Shown here in pieces: positions 41,212 to 50,185 of a DNA stretch of 64,000 bases. Position 1 is the stretch's first letter; each line of letters opens with the position of its first letter. The stretch comes from Burkholderia sp. BCC0322 (GTDB lineage Bacteria > Pseudomonadota > Gammaproteobacteria > Burkholderiales > Burkholderiaceae). The notes under the pieces were generated by a model. It ran no database searches and was not told where the DNA came from. It saw only the letters and a list, made by a program, of their open reading frames with translations. The stretch lies in contig NZ_CADFDU010000021.1 of the NCBI RefSeq assembly GCF_902833045.1, forward strand, positions 1-64,000, in the 5' to 3' direction. The translations under genes were made by a program, and so were the position numbers.

Positions 41212-42023
41212 CAGAAGAGCTCCCCTGGCTGCGAGGCAGTCAGAACGAAGATGCGATCGATGATGTCCTGGAGAGACATCGTTCCCGAGCCGATCATGGC
41301 GTGATCTCCGGTCTCTTTCGACGCGATGAAAAGCGCAGGCACCTGCTTCACGCCCCAGACCGATGCCTGACCGTGGTCGGCGGTAGGGCTTGGAAACTCA
41401 GCGATACCGCGACCGTCGAGCGACACCGGCAGCACATCAACGCCGTAACGTTTCGCCAGCAACACAATGGTTGGGGCCATCGCATGGCAGTACGGGCAGT
41501 CCGACCGGAAGAAGAAGATCAGACCGTGCTTCTGTGCGAGCGCACGCAGCTGCGCGTCCTGGTCGGAGTCGCGCGTTTGGTCGTAGGTATGGACCGCGAC
41601 GTTGTTGGTCGGCCGCTTGAGCGAGTAGTCGAGGGCCGGGTTCTGCCACACGACACGGCGCCATTGATCAGCGAACACGGCGCTCTTTTGCTGCACGTAC
41701 TCCCAGAGCTTGATGTACGCCTTGATGTGCTCGGGCGTCGGGTCCATGTTGGCGACGTCGAGGCGGTGCTTCAACGCCTCACGCATCTCGTCGGCCGACT
41801 TGATCTGATCGAAGTCGTCGGGATCGGCTGGCTTGATCGCACTCGCGCCGGTCGGTGCCGCCGGCTTGTCATCGTCATCGCAGTACCAGTTGAATTTCTC
41901 CTGGCCATCGCAGTGCCACGCAGACTGGTAGTTCAGACCGTCTGCGCGTGCGGTGTTCGACACCAGCATCGCGCCGGCAAGGACGATCGACGCGGCCGCG
42001 TCGATTCGACGGAATCTGATCAT
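41211..42023 (-). CDS. traF: TraF, F-type thioredoxin-fold pilus assembly protein
   Basis: A 270-residue periplasmic protein with a signal peptide (~1-27) and a thioredoxin-like C-terminal domain. Unlike F TraF, the CxxC motif is retained (FFFRSDCPYCHAMAP), so it may be redox-active, and WGVKQVPALFI supplies the cis-Pro region. Start 42023 is the ATG with the signal peptide; longer frames are unlikely. It probably assists disulfide-rich TraH/TraU/TraN folding. Confidence 0.88.
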   Translation of the reverse strand: MIRFRRIDAAASIVLAGAMLVSNTARADGLNYQSAWHCDGQEKFNWYCDDDDKPAAPTGASAIKPADPDDFDQIKSADEMREALKHRLDVANMDPTPEHIKAYIKLWEYVQQKSAVFADQWRRVVWQNPALDYSLKRPTNNVAVHTYDQTRDSDQDAQLRALAQKHGLIFFFRSDCPYCHAMAPTIVLLAKRYGVDVLPVSLDGRGIAEFPSPTADHGQASVWGVKQVPALFIASKETGDHAMIGSGTMSLQDIIDRIFVLTASQPGELF

Positions 42024-42084
42024 GAATGCACCCTGTCTGAGGATGCATGCACCGCGTGCATGCTGGTGATCGCGATCTGGAGCT

Positions 42085-42582
42085 TCACTTGGCCGCTCCC
42101 TCACCGTTTCCACGGCTCTGTTCAGCGCGCCGGCGTCCAATCCAGTCCAGGCGTCGACGCAACGCGAGAGGCGATGACGGCGAATAGATCAGATCCAGCA
42201 CGAGCATGACCGTCGCCACAAAGAGCCACACCGTGATCAGACCGCGGCCGAGCTGAGGCGCAAGCGTTGAAATGGAAACGTCTGCGGTGCGCTTCTGAGT
42301 GCAGACAGGGGAGGGCGCGTGTTGCCCAACCGGGTCAGCGCACGACTCGACGCGAATCGTGTCCGGACTCGTGCCCGTGCCCGCTGCTTTTTCGAGCACG
42401 GTCGTCGCGATGCCAGTGAACGACCCATGATTGAGCATCGCGAGCCCAATCCCGGGCAACGCCGCCGGCATAATCACGCAGGTCACGACCAGGCGACGGA
42501 CGTAGCACGGCAGGCTAGCGAGCAGCGCCTGGTGCCAGTTCGAATGGACATGCGAAGAAGGAAACATACTTTCGATGGACAT
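42085..42582 (-). CDS. Unknown membrane protein of the tra operon
   Basis: A 165-residue protein with two hydrophobic segments (RLVVTCVIMPAALPGIGLAML, ~30-50, and LITVWLFVATVMLVLDLIY, ~115-133) and a Cys-containing loop between them (VESCADPVGQ, SPVCTQK). AGGAGCTCTGACC precedes the start. It lies between the 130-residue gene and traF. No family recognised. Confidence 0.6.
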   Translation of the reverse strand: MSIESMFPSSHVHSNWHQALLASLPCYVRRLVVTCVIMPAALPGIGLAMLNHGSFTGIATTVLEKAAGTGTSPDTIRVESCADPVGQHAPSPVCTQKRTADVSISTLAPQLGRGLITVWLFVATVMLVLDLIYSPSSPLALRRRLDWIGRRRAEQSRGNGEGAAK

Positions 42583-42640
42583 GGTCAGAGCTCCTGCGTG
42601 ACGAAGGGTGGGATATGAGCGATCGATGCGTGCCGCGACA

Positions 42641-43033
42641 TCACCGTATTTCTCCAGCGGGTTGCGTTGGTGCGGCCGGCATCAATCCGATGGGCGGCAC
42701 GCGATCACGGCAGTAGTTCATCTTCACGTCGAGACGACCGCTCGTTTCACCGGCCTCGGTCTGCACGCCACGGATGTCGAACAGGACATCGAGACGCTTG
42801 CAACCAGGGCGCGGCAAGTCGTCGATCGGGCGAGCGGTGACGTAAACCGGGCCATTTGCGCGCAGCTTGGCAATCAGGGAGTTAGCGACGGGTCCACGCA
42901 GTGCGCCGAATGCCGAGCCGTGATCAATCGCGTCCACGAGCACCGCGCTGAAGTCGTCGTAGCTGCCCGCGTGCGCCGCCTGGGCGGATACGAACAACAT
43001 CGCGGCGCATGTGAGAGAGGCAATGCGTTTCAT
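42641..43033 (-). CDS. Exported protein of the tra operon
   Basis: A 130-residue periplasmic protein with a signal peptide (cleavage near AHA/GSYDD) and two Cys (PGCKRLDVLFD, MNYCRDRVPP). Overlaps the traN stop by four bases. No family recognised; position between traN and traF suggests a pilus-assembly accessory. Confidence 0.6.
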   Translation of the reverse strand: MKRIASLTCAAMLFVSAQAAHAGSYDDFSAVLVDAIDHGSAFGALRGPVANSLIAKLRANGPVYVTARPIDDLPRPGCKRLDVLFDIRGVQTEAGETSGRLDVKMNYCRDRVPPIGLMPAAPTQPAGEIR

Positions 43034-44313
43034 TGGAACGCCCCCTTACCGCCGGAGCCGATCGATTGCCGTACGCGCTGCAGAATCGCGTCCTGGTCGA
43101 CGGCCTTGGACTGGATGGAATTGACGAATTCTGTAAAGTCGATCTTCGAAAAGTCGATCTGCTGCAGTTGATCCGCAGTGAGGCCACCACAGCCTGCAAA
43201 CGGGATGCCAAGCTGCGCCTTGCCCTGCTGGTTGACGAGCTTCGCGATCAGCGAGTTGAAGCAGCAGTAGCTTTTCTTCTCCTCGACACACACGCCGAGC
43301 ACGCGCTTGGAGCAGCCCTGGTTGTACTGAACGCACAGGTTCTGGCCGCGCTTGAGGCTGAGCACCTGCTCATCAGACGTACATGCGAGCCACATCTGGA
43401 CAAGTTGCGCGGCGATCTCGGCGCCGAACACGTACGGATTGAAGTCGACGAAGGAAATACCGTTCGACAACGAGAACGAGAATTGAAACCCGAAGGCCCC
43501 AAAATTTCCGGAGGTGGCCAGCGCTCTATCGGCCCAGGCACCCATCTGCAGAAGCCCGGAGTTGACGATCGAGCTGTCGACTGTTTCGTAAAGCTGGTCG
43601 AAGACATATTTCGACCCAAGCGCGATGCCCTGTTTGGCTCCCGTACCGGCGATCGACAGGCCTGCGCTCACCGCGGCGCTGCCGATCGCATTGTTCGAAT
43701 ACGCGGCGCCGCCACCGTTGCTGGTGCAGCAACTCTTGATTTCCAGGCCGCCCAGCACCTTGATCGAGCAGCTGCTGTCGTAACCCTTGAAGATGTTCAC
43801 GTTACCCCCGCCGACGCCGTAGGCACCCGCTTCGCGCCCGGTCTCGAGGCCGGTCACGACCTTGCCGAGCGCACCGTCCGCTCCGCTGCTCGAGGAGAAG
43901 CAACCGGCGCCCGGCGCGCACATCGTGTTGGTGCATTGGGTCACGGTCGTCGTATGCGCGGGCGTATCTAGACACTGATAGGTGTACTGCATCGTGTCGC
44001 AGCTGCCTGGCGACGCATCGTTGTATGACACGCACTGCTGGCCGACCACGCCGCAGCCTTGCTGCACCAATGGCGTACAGTCGTTAACGGTGGAGGCCGC
44101 TTGACATTCGTAGGTATCCTGGTAGTTCCAGCAATCCTGATAGAGCGGGATTCCGTTGATGACACGGGTAGCTGCCGGCTCGACGCAGGTTGATCCGGTG
44201 CGCTGGCAGGTGGGTGTGGCATGCGCAACCGGTGTCGCGACAAGCGCGATCGTCATCGCGAAGCCAATGCAGCCGACGGCGCGGGCGAGGATCATGAGCG
44301 GGCGAGTCATCAT
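43030..44313 (-). CDS. traN: TraN-like protein, C-terminal partner
   Basis: A 427-residue Cys-rich exported protein. The last ~130 residues are the TraN C-terminus (CVQYNQGCSKRVLGVCVEEK, SYCCFNSLIAKLVNQQGK, GLTADQLQQIDFSKIDF). The N-terminal half has repeated Cys patterns (DCWNYQDTYEC, CTNTMCAPGAGC). It follows another TraN-like gene with an ATGATG/TGA overlap. TraN is the outer-membrane adhesin that stabilises mating pairs. In F it is one 602-residue protein; here its parts appear in two coupled genes. Confidence 0.8.
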   Translation of the reverse strand: MMTRPLMILARAVGCIGFAMTIALVATPVAHATPTCQRTGSTCVEPAATRVINGIPLYQDCWNYQDTYECQAASTVNDCTPLVQQGCGVVGQQCVSYNDASPGSCDTMQYTYQCLDTPAHTTTVTQCTNTMCAPGAGCFSSSSGADGALGKVVTGLETGREAGAYGVGGGNVNIFKGYDSSCSIKVLGGLEIKSCCTSNGGGAAYSNNAIGSAAVSAGLSIAGTGAKQGIALGSKYVFDQLYETVDSSIVNSGLLQMGAWADRALATSGNFGAFGFQFSFSLSNGISFVDFNPYVFGAEIAAQLVQMWLACTSDEQVLSLKRGQNLCVQYNQGCSKRVLGVCVEEKKSYCCFNSLIAKLVNQQGKAQLGIPFAGCGGLTADQLQQIDFSKIDFTEFVNSIQSKAVDQDAILQRVRQSIGSGGKGAFQ

Positions 44314-45599
44314 TGCACGGCCCGCTGTTCGAATGAGCTGCACTGGTCAATCCAGTTCGGTGTACAGATTGCCGTGCAGATTTGGTTCATCGTCAGCTGG
44401 ACGCGAGCCTGGCCACCACCGTTGAAGCCGTACCCGCCAATCGCAGCCTGGATCTCTACCGTGTTGACGCCTTCGTGCAGATACTGACGGATGTCGATCC
44501 CCGGCGAGATGGTCGAAGGGTTTCCCTCGTATTCGTTACCGAATCGGAAGAATGCGCGGTATTCGGTCAGACCTCCGTCCGCTTTGAAGGCGGTTTTATC
44601 CGAACACACGCTCCGAATCCCGTTGTTGAGCGTCCCGTAGGTGAACACTGCACCGGCAACGGGGGCGGCGAGACTGCCGGCCGACTGCATTCCGGTGGTA
44701 TCAGGTGGGACCGGCGGCAACAGCGCCAGCCCGCACTGCAGCACGCGACCGCCGTCTCGTGTGTCGGTGTAGACGGTCACACCATTGATATCCACGCTTC
44801 GCAACGTATTGTTCGCGGTGATCTGGCTGATGACCGCGGTGCCGACCTGAGCCAGGTTCTGTACGCTGAAGCTCATCGAACCGTAGACTGTGAATCCCGT
44901 GTAGCCCGAGTTGTCGTGATAGCCGGTGTCGGCGCCGAAGTTCCAAAACGCCGAGTTCGATGCCAGACGGGACGCGAAGCCACCGCTGAAGCTGCCCTCG
45001 ACCACACCACCAGCCGCACAGTCCTGGTAGGGTTCCTTGCAGACAGGATCGTTGATGCGGTTGCAGGTATAGGTCTGCGTGCCCACCGCCTGCTCGCAGG
45101 TTTCCTTCCGGTAGGTCGCCGGCACCGTCGACGTCACGTTGTGGCAATCCTGCGAACTCGTCGTCGTGCCGGGATTGTTGATCGTGCCCTTGCTGCCCGT
45201 CACAATCGGATCGCTCGCGGTGATCGGCATGCGATTCGGGGGTTTCTTCGCGAGATAGTTCACGGCGTCGCACTCCTGCCGCCAGTACGCGCTCGGATTG
45301 GCCGGCTGCGTCGAACAGTCCGCTTCCTTCCCGGTGCCGGCCGGCCCGAGGCTACCTTGGCCTCCGCCATACAGCGGCGAGAGCTGGCCGTCCTGGTTCG
45401 TGTAGTTCGGCACGTTCGAGCCACCGCCGGCGATGCTCCCGTGAGCGGCGTTCATCCCCGATCGGCCAAACGACTGTCCGCTGGAAAATGCCGATGCAGT
45501 AGACGGGCTGTCGGCGGCCGCGCGGACACCGATCGCAGCGAGCACGGTCGCGATGCCCAGGGGAGTGAATCGGCGCAGCGCCGACGTCAGCGCATTCAT
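44310..45599 (-). CDS. TraN-like protein, N-terminal partner
   Basis: A 429-residue exported protein with a signal peptide (~1-29) and TraN-type Cys patterns (CEQAVGTQTYTCNRINDPVC, QDCAAGG). The middle (FGADTGYHDNSGYTGFTVYGSM) looks like a beta-rich receptor-binding domain. It overlaps the C-terminal partner. It lacks the SYCCF ending of TraN, so either the gene has split or this is a separate adhesin that partners it. Confidence 0.7.
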   Translation of the reverse strand: MNALTSALRRFTPLGIATVLAAIGVRAAADSPSTASAFSSGQSFGRSGMNAAHGSIAGGGSNVPNYTNQDGQLSPLYGGGQGSLGPAGTGKEADCSTQPANPSAYWRQECDAVNYLAKKPPNRMPITASDPIVTGSKGTINNPGTTTSSQDCHNVTSTVPATYRKETCEQAVGTQTYTCNRINDPVCKEPYQDCAAGGVVEGSFSGGFASRLASNSAFWNFGADTGYHDNSGYTGFTVYGSMSFSVQNLAQVGTAVISQITANNTLRSVDINGVTVYTDTRDGGRVLQCGLALLPPVPPDTTGMQSAGSLAAPVAGAVFTYGTLNNGIRSVCSDKTAFKADGGLTEYRAFFRFGNEYEGNPSTISPGIDIRQYLHEGVNTVEIQAAIGGYGFNGGGQARVQLTMNQICTAICTPNWIDQCSSFEQRAVQ

Positions 45600-46384
45600 T
45601 CCACGTCTCCGAGCGCGCGCAGATAACGGCTGGCGATATCCGCGTAGGCCGGGCTGTGATCAACGATCTGGCGCAATGCGTAGGCCGGCGTCACATCACC
45701 CGAGATCGAGACGTACGACGCCGGCAGAGCGCAGCCGCTGCTGTCGACCTGAGTGTTGGCATCTCCACCGTGGGTGACGACATATGCCGGCACCCGTGCG
45801 ACGCGATATTGGGTGAACGCCTTCGGGTTCACGACGATCCCACCCGATGCGATCCCGAGCCGTTGCATCTCCGCGGCCGTGGATTTGAGAGAGTCGCCCT
45901 TGAAACCCCGAAACACCACGGTGCCGCCCGCCTGGTTCATGGTCTTGACCAGGCGCACCAGCGACGCTGCCGGCATCGAGAAGCTGGCGAACGCGACGAA
46001 CGAGTCCGTGACCCGGCGCTGGGCCCGGCCCTCGTACCGTTTTGCGACCGCGAGGGGATCCGCCGCAGCGGCAGCTGGTGCAGGGGTGGGGAGGTTCGGA
46101 AACGCGTTGCCGTCGTGCGCGGCTTTCGCGGCTGCCCGCTCCATCTGCCGACCGCGATCACCCTGAATCCGGCGCATCTCGGCGTCGATTGCGCTGGATG
46201 ACGGCATTGCCGAGCGGTACCGCTCGGCACCGCTGGCGGCCGCGTCAAAGGTGGCCCGGCGCGTCGTGTTGATCTGTTGCTGCTCACGAGCGAGCGCGTC
46301 GTTCGACACTGTCTGCGCGGCGACCGGAATGGCAGCGACGCCCAACGTGCTGGCGACCGTGAACGAGAAAATGAACCGATTCAT
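45596..46384 (-). CDS. trbC: TrbC, F-type pilus assembly protein
   Basis: A 262-residue periplasmic protein with a signal peptide (~1-23). The C-terminal half is the TrbC_Ftype domain: VAFASFSMPAASLVRLVK, GGTVVFRGFKGDS, and a conserved Pro near VARVPAYVV, resembling a thioredoxin fold without the CxxC. Start 46384 overlaps the traU stop by four bases. Works with TraW in pilus assembly. Confidence 0.88.
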   Translation of the reverse strand: MNRFIFSFTVASTLGVAAIPVAAQTVSNDALAREQQQINTTRRATFDAAASGAERYRSAMPSSSAIDAEMRRIQGDRGRQMERAAAKAAHDGNAFPNLPTPAPAAAAADPLAVAKRYEGRAQRRVTDSFVAFASFSMPAASLVRLVKTMNQAGGTVVFRGFKGDSLKSTAAEMQRLGIASGGIVVNPKAFTQYRVARVPAYVVTHGGDANTQVDSSGCALPASYVSISGDVTPAYALRQIVDHSPAYADIASRYLRALGDVE

Positions 46385-47412
46385 TGCGGGAGAGCTCCAA
46401 GGTTGGCGCCCATGCAGCAGTTGCGCTTGCGGAAGATCTCGTAGGCGAAGTCCTCGCCGGTGTACGGGATCATTTTTCCGGCGCCCCAGAGGGCCGAAGT
46501 TCGCCCATACGGCTGGCAGCACTGACCGTTGATCTGGTCGGTTTGCGCGACCGGGTAGAGCATCGTGTACTTGTATTGGGTCTTGTCCATCACGGGCTGC
46601 AGGTAGTAGCCGCACATGGCGCCGTCGCCCGTCGTTCCCCACATCAAGCCCTCCCGATGCAGCTTCGCGGTCATGCGTTCGACGAGCAGCGACGACGCCT
46701 GAATGGCCGACACGTGGGCCTGCACGTGGCCGTTGAACGGGTAGATCGAGCCGTTGCAACCCGCGCACCAGAAGAGCAGGTTGCTGCCGAACCCGAGGCT
46801 CGACTGCACGCAGTCGCCGGCGCACGCGGCTTGAGCGATCGGGCTGCCGAACAGATAGGTTTCCGGTTCGAGCAGCATGGTGAGGTCGTCGTCGCTCCAG
46901 GTCGGATCGACCTCTGTCATGTACGCGACGTCGAAACTACCGGTCTCCATGCACGGGTCGTCAAGCAGGATCTCGGTGTAGTACATGACCGGGTCCGTGT
47001 ACCAATGGACCTGATAGAAGCTCTGCTTGGTGTCGTCCTTCTGCTCGCGCACCTCACCTTCAGCCGCATGAATGCCGGGGTTGAGCGTGATCCCGCCGAG
47101 AGACACGAAGCAGTAGGGCGAGCGAGTGACGTCGACTCGTCGGATCGGTTCCCAAAAGCTGAATTTCACGCCGAACGTGCCGTTGCAGAAGCAAAGGAAG
47201 CCGCCCGGGTTCGAGGTATCGTCCTGACCCATGTTCATGAACGTCACACTTCCGATGGCCATCGGAAACGCGCACTCCCAGCAGATGTCGGTGATCGGAT
47301 TGGCGAATCGCCCGACACACTGGCCAGCATCGGCCGGTGCGGAAAATGAGAAGCAGCTGGCCAACAGGGCGAGCGAGACGAGCCACCGTCGAAGCAGAAG
47401 GGTGGTGCTCAT
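46381..47412 (-). CDS. traU: TraU, conjugal transfer protein
   Basis: A 343-residue exported, Cys-rich protein with the TraU signature (ICWECAFPMAIGSVTFM near 45-60, PGGFLCFCNG, SPYCFVSLGG, and QCCQPYGRTSALWGAGK). Full length for the family. TraU is needed for DNA transfer more than for pilus growth. Its disulfides probably rely on the Dsb-like enzymes nearby. Overlaps the upstream 337-residue gene by four bases. Confidence 0.93.
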   Translation of the reverse strand: MSTTLLLRRWLVSLALLASCFSFSAPADAGQCVGRFANPITDICWECAFPMAIGSVTFMNMGQDDTSNPGGFLCFCNGTFGVKFSFWEPIRRVDVTRSPYCFVSLGGITLNPGIHAAEGEVREQKDDTKQSFYQVHWYTDPVMYYTEILLDDPCMETGSFDVAYMTEVDPTWSDDDLTMLLEPETYLFGSPIAQAACAGDCVQSSLGFGSNLLFWCAGCNGSIYPFNGHVQAHVSAIQASSLLVERMTAKLHREGLMWGTTGDGAMCGYYLQPVMDKTQYKYTMLYPVAQTDQINGQCCQPYGRTSALWGAGKMIPYTGEDFAYEIFRKRNCCMGANLGALPQ

Positions 47413-48422
47413 GGCAGCAGCTCCCGCAGCGTCGGATACACGTCAAAGGCGACTTCGATCAGGTACGCGCTAAGGTGATGACCTATCCGAAAGGCGATCG
47501 GAAGGAGGACCACGGCTGCCCCAATCACTGCCGCGGTTGCAAGAGCGAACACGATTACCCGAACCGCACGGCTTGCCGCATTGGTTGCTGACTCAAGCAA
47601 CGTGGTAATCAAGGCGCGTCGTGCCGGTTCAACGGAAGCGACCACGTGAGCCGACTCGTCAAGCTGAACCACGCATTCCGGCGGCGCACCAATTCCGAGT
47701 GCGCCCTTCACGCCGTTGTGGATCCGCTCGATGAGATCGATCGCCTCCGCCTCGCTCAGGTTGTCGGCGAGGATCGAAGAGGGGCGGTGGACATCAGCGA
47801 CGTCACCCGCGACTACTCGGTAGGTGTCGTCATGACTCGCCCCGACGAACTGGCGCATGGGCTGAATGGAGAGACGGGCGACCCTGTTGTCGTAAGCACC
47901 GGCGCGCCAGTTATAGGTAGCTAGCGATCCTTTCGCTGCCACGACAACCTGGTCATTCGCGACGTCTACCTCAATCCGGCCAGGCTCGCGCTTACTGCCG
48001 GTCGGTCCAGCCTGGATGACTTCGAGTTCGGTCGTTTCTGCCTCGTCGAGCGGCGGGGCGGTAAAACCGTCGCCCTGCGCGGCCCTTGCGCCGCGTCGCA
48101 ATTGCTCGACCCGAAGGAGGCCAACTGTCGACGGCCCCATGTGCATGAAAATGCCCTCGACTGCCAGCGCAACGAGCAGGTCGTCGGCCAACTTCCGGCC
48201 AGCCACGCCTTCTTCGATGTCATCCAGCGCCTCGCCGAGCACCTCCATAGCCGTGTCTGGCAGAGAGGCAGCGATCGGATGCCGCGCAAACAGATAGTCG
48301 AGCCGCTCCGCCGCCGTCTTGAGAATCTGAAGCACGACGATGCCATTTGCCGTGTTGAGGTTGCCGATGACTTCGCTAGCGATTGGGCCTGCCGTGATGT
48401 CGAGCCGTTCCATGTGATTCAT
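47409..48422 (-). CDS. Unknown protein between traW and traU
   Basis: A 337-residue protein starting at ATG 48422 (MNHMERLDITAGP). No family recognised. The first ~240 residues are soluble-looking (VLGEALDDIEEGVAGRKLADDLLVAL, ILADNLSEAEAIDLIERIHNGVKG), and one or two hydrophobic helices lie near the C-terminus (VIVFALATAAVIGAAVVLLPIAF, ~290-315). No signal peptide, so the bulk should face the cytoplasm. The F operon has no equivalent at this place. Confidence 0.6.
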   Translation of the reverse strand: MNHMERLDITAGPIASEVIGNLNTANGIVVLQILKTAAERLDYLFARHPIAASLPDTAMEVLGEALDDIEEGVAGRKLADDLLVALAVEGIFMHMGPSTVGLLRVEQLRRGARAAQGDGFTAPPLDEAETTELEVIQAGPTGSKREPGRIEVDVANDQVVVAAKGSLATYNWRAGAYDNRVARLSIQPMRQFVGASHDDTYRVVAGDVADVHRPSSILADNLSEAEAIDLIERIHNGVKGALGIGAPPECVVQLDESAHVVASVEPARRALITTLLESATNAASRAVRVIVFALATAAVIGAAVVLLPIAFRIGHHLSAYLIEVAFDVYPTLRELLP

Positions 48423-48475
48423 CGCGGATCCGATAAGGTGGTAGCTAAAAGTTCTTGCGGCGCAGATTCGCCCCG

Positions 48476-49120
48476 TCAACGCAATTGCGCGGCCGGCTCT
48501 TCCTCGAGCAGCAGCTGATTGCCACGCTGACTGATCACGGCCGGCACGCGAGTGATTCCAAAGCGCTGTGTGAGCCGTCCCTGCTGGTCGAAATACACCT
48601 GGCGCTTCCACGCTTTCGTCAGGTCAAACCACGATCCGGCGGTCAGGATCGGCTTGATCGCTTCGCCGGACTTAGCAGTCATCGCCTGCACTGCCTTAAC
48701 TTGCGCCGCGTCGCGGCCGTCGAAGAACACCAGGCGCTCATGCAGCGTCACGATGTCGAGCGGATTGATGCGCGTGCCGGCGGGCACGATGACAGCACCC
48801 TCATCGTTGGTGACCGGCTTCGCGTATGTCACGGTCGGATCGATCAGCCGGCTGGCGTATTCCGTGACGGTGGACAGACCAGGCACGGCGGGCAGGGACG
48901 TGATGTCATGCAGCGCGCGTTGGCGAGCCCGGCGCTCGATGGCCGCGAGCCCGCCATTGGCTCGCAGCGCGAGTAGACGTTGCTTCAGCATGGCGATCGC
49001 GTCGTGTTCAGCGATCGGGTACGTCGGGCCGACCACACCCAGGTCGTCCGCGATCGCGGCAACGGGAGAGGCCGTCAGCATCAATGCGGCAAACCATGCG
49101 ATTGCGGCGCGCTGCACCAC
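48476..49120 (-). CDS. traW: TraW, conjugal pilus assembly protein
   Basis: A 214-residue periplasmic protein matching TraW: LGVVGPTYPIAEHDAIAMLKQRL near the start, IVPAGTRINPLDIV, LVFFDGRDAAQVKAVQAM and the ending GRLTQRFGITRVPAVISQRG. The start is placed at a GTG (49120) because no ATG lies between the upstream stop and the signal peptide (AIAWFAALMLTASPVAA); a GTG at 49117 is equally possible. Confidence 0.85.
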   Translation of the reverse strand: MVQRAAIAWFAALMLTASPVAAIADDLGVVGPTYPIAEHDAIAMLKQRLLALRANGGLAAIERRARQRALHDITSLPAVPGLSTVTEYASRLIDPTVTYAKPVTNDEGAVIVPAGTRINPLDIVTLHERLVFFDGRDAAQVKAVQAMTAKSGEAIKPILTAGSWFDLTKAWKRQVYFDQQGRLTQRFGITRVPAVISQRGNQLLLEEEPAAQLR

Positions 49121-49122
49121 GC

Positions 49123-49407
49123 CTATCTCTCTGTCCAGTAGTCGGCAAGCAAAGAGACGACGCTTGCCGCCGCCCAGCAGATGAACCAGGCTGCCAAAAT
49201 CCCCACACCGAGACAGCAAAGCGTCACGACGGCCGGCACGTAATACGTGGTGCCAATCAGGCCGTTCCCCGGGCCATCGAGCGCTACCTGCGCTTGCAGT
49301 AGCTGAAACATCTCGCCGTGCGTGAAAAATGTGAGCAGTGGCTGAAGTCCTGAGCACATCAACCAGGCGGAGATCAACAAGCCGATCGCAAGTATCGGAA
49401 TAATCAT
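49123..49407 (-). CDS. Small membrane protein upstream of traW
   Basis: A 94-residue protein with two hydrophobic segments (MIIPILAIGLLISAWLMC and VVTLCCLGVGILAAWFICWA). CTGGAGCTCCAG precedes the ATG at 49407. It ends 2 bp before traW. No family recognised. Confidence 0.55.
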   Translation of the reverse strand: MIIPILAIGLLISAWLMCSGLQPLLTFFTHGEMFQLLQAQVALDGPGNGLIGTTYYVPAVVTLCCLGVGILAAWFICWAAASVVSLLADYWTER

Positions 49408-49457
49408 CTGGAGCTCCAGTAGAAGCGACGGGCGAGTGGACGAACGCACGGCAACGG

Positions 49458-49967
49458 TTAGAAAACTTCATACGCCTCCCCAACAATCGCGGATTGAGGA
49501 ACGGTGCCGGCGATCGCGTACCGCGAATCGAGGCTGTTCGGGTTCGGTGTCGCGACAAAGTAGTGATCGGGCGGGATCTCACCGGCATTGGTCGGGAAGA
49601 GTGCGAGGCCGGCGAGCGAGAGGGGCTTGGCGTAGCCGATGTAGGTCTGATTGACCCATACGTCGCGACCGACTACCTGCACGACGTCACCGGGCAGACC
49701 GGCGACGTGCTTGATGAACGTGAGGCCCGCGGGATAGGTAGCGCCACCGTGCCACCGAAACGCGATCGTGTCGCCCAGGCGCGGATGGCATGGCCCCTTG
49801 CGGATGAAATACAGCGTCCCCGGCAGGCTCGTCGACATGTTGAAGGTCAAGCCGTACCAGGGCGTCAGGCCCCAAGTGATGGCCGCGACGATCGAAAGCA
49901 CCGCGACGATGCGCACAAACCGGCGGTAGCGGGCCAGACCCGCAGCGCGAGCGACGAGCACGATCAC
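49458..49967 (-). CDS. S26-family signal peptidase (TraF of IncP type)
   Basis: A 169-residue membrane-anchored peptidase. A transmembrane helix at ~20-37 is followed by the Ser box NMSTSLPGTLYFI and the Lys box FIKHVAGLPGDVV, the catalytic dyad of S26 peptidases; DHYFVATPNPNSLDSRY is the later conserved block. In many F-type systems this protease processes pilin or other Tra precursors. The start overlaps the upstream stop by four bases. Distinct from the thioredoxin-like TraF at 41211. Confidence 0.88.
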   Translation of the reverse strand: MIVLVARAAGLARYRRFVRIVAVLSIVAAITWGLTPWYGLTFNMSTSLPGTLYFIRKGPCHPRLGDTIAFRWHGGATYPAGLTFIKHVAGLPGDVVQVVGRDVWVNQTYIGYAKPLSLAGLALFPTNAGEIPPDHYFVATPNPNSLDSRYAIAGTVPQSAIVGEAYEVF

Positions 49968-50185
49968 TGGGCGTCTCCGTTGTTGCCTGTTTCCCTTACG
50001 TCGATCGGATCCTGGTCATGCAAGACGATGTGCGCAGTTGCATTGGCAACGATTCCGGCAGCGGTCGCCTCCGGGCATTCGCGGCAGGAGCGAGCATCGG
50101 CGGATGCAAATCGCTCGATACGGGTCGCCGATCCGGCGAGGGAACAGGAGGCCGGAATCAGCGATTCCAATGGGCGATGGCTCAT
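49964..50185 (-). CDS. Small unknown protein coupled to trbI and the peptidase
   Basis: A 73-residue protein (MSHRPLESLIPASCSLAGS...) whose start overlaps the trbI stop and whose stop overlaps the peptidase start, each by four bases, so its reading frame is well supported by coupling. Contains three Cys, one pair as CREC. No membrane segment. Function unknown. Confidence 0.55.
   Translation of the reverse strand: MSHRPLESLIPASCSLAGSATRIERFASADARSCRECPEATAAGIVANATAHIVLHDQDPIDVRETGNNGDAQ

Noticed and set aside
37889-41304. Long plus-strand frames antisense to traG and traH
   Set aside because: Arg-rich shadow translations of high-GC genes without family motifs.
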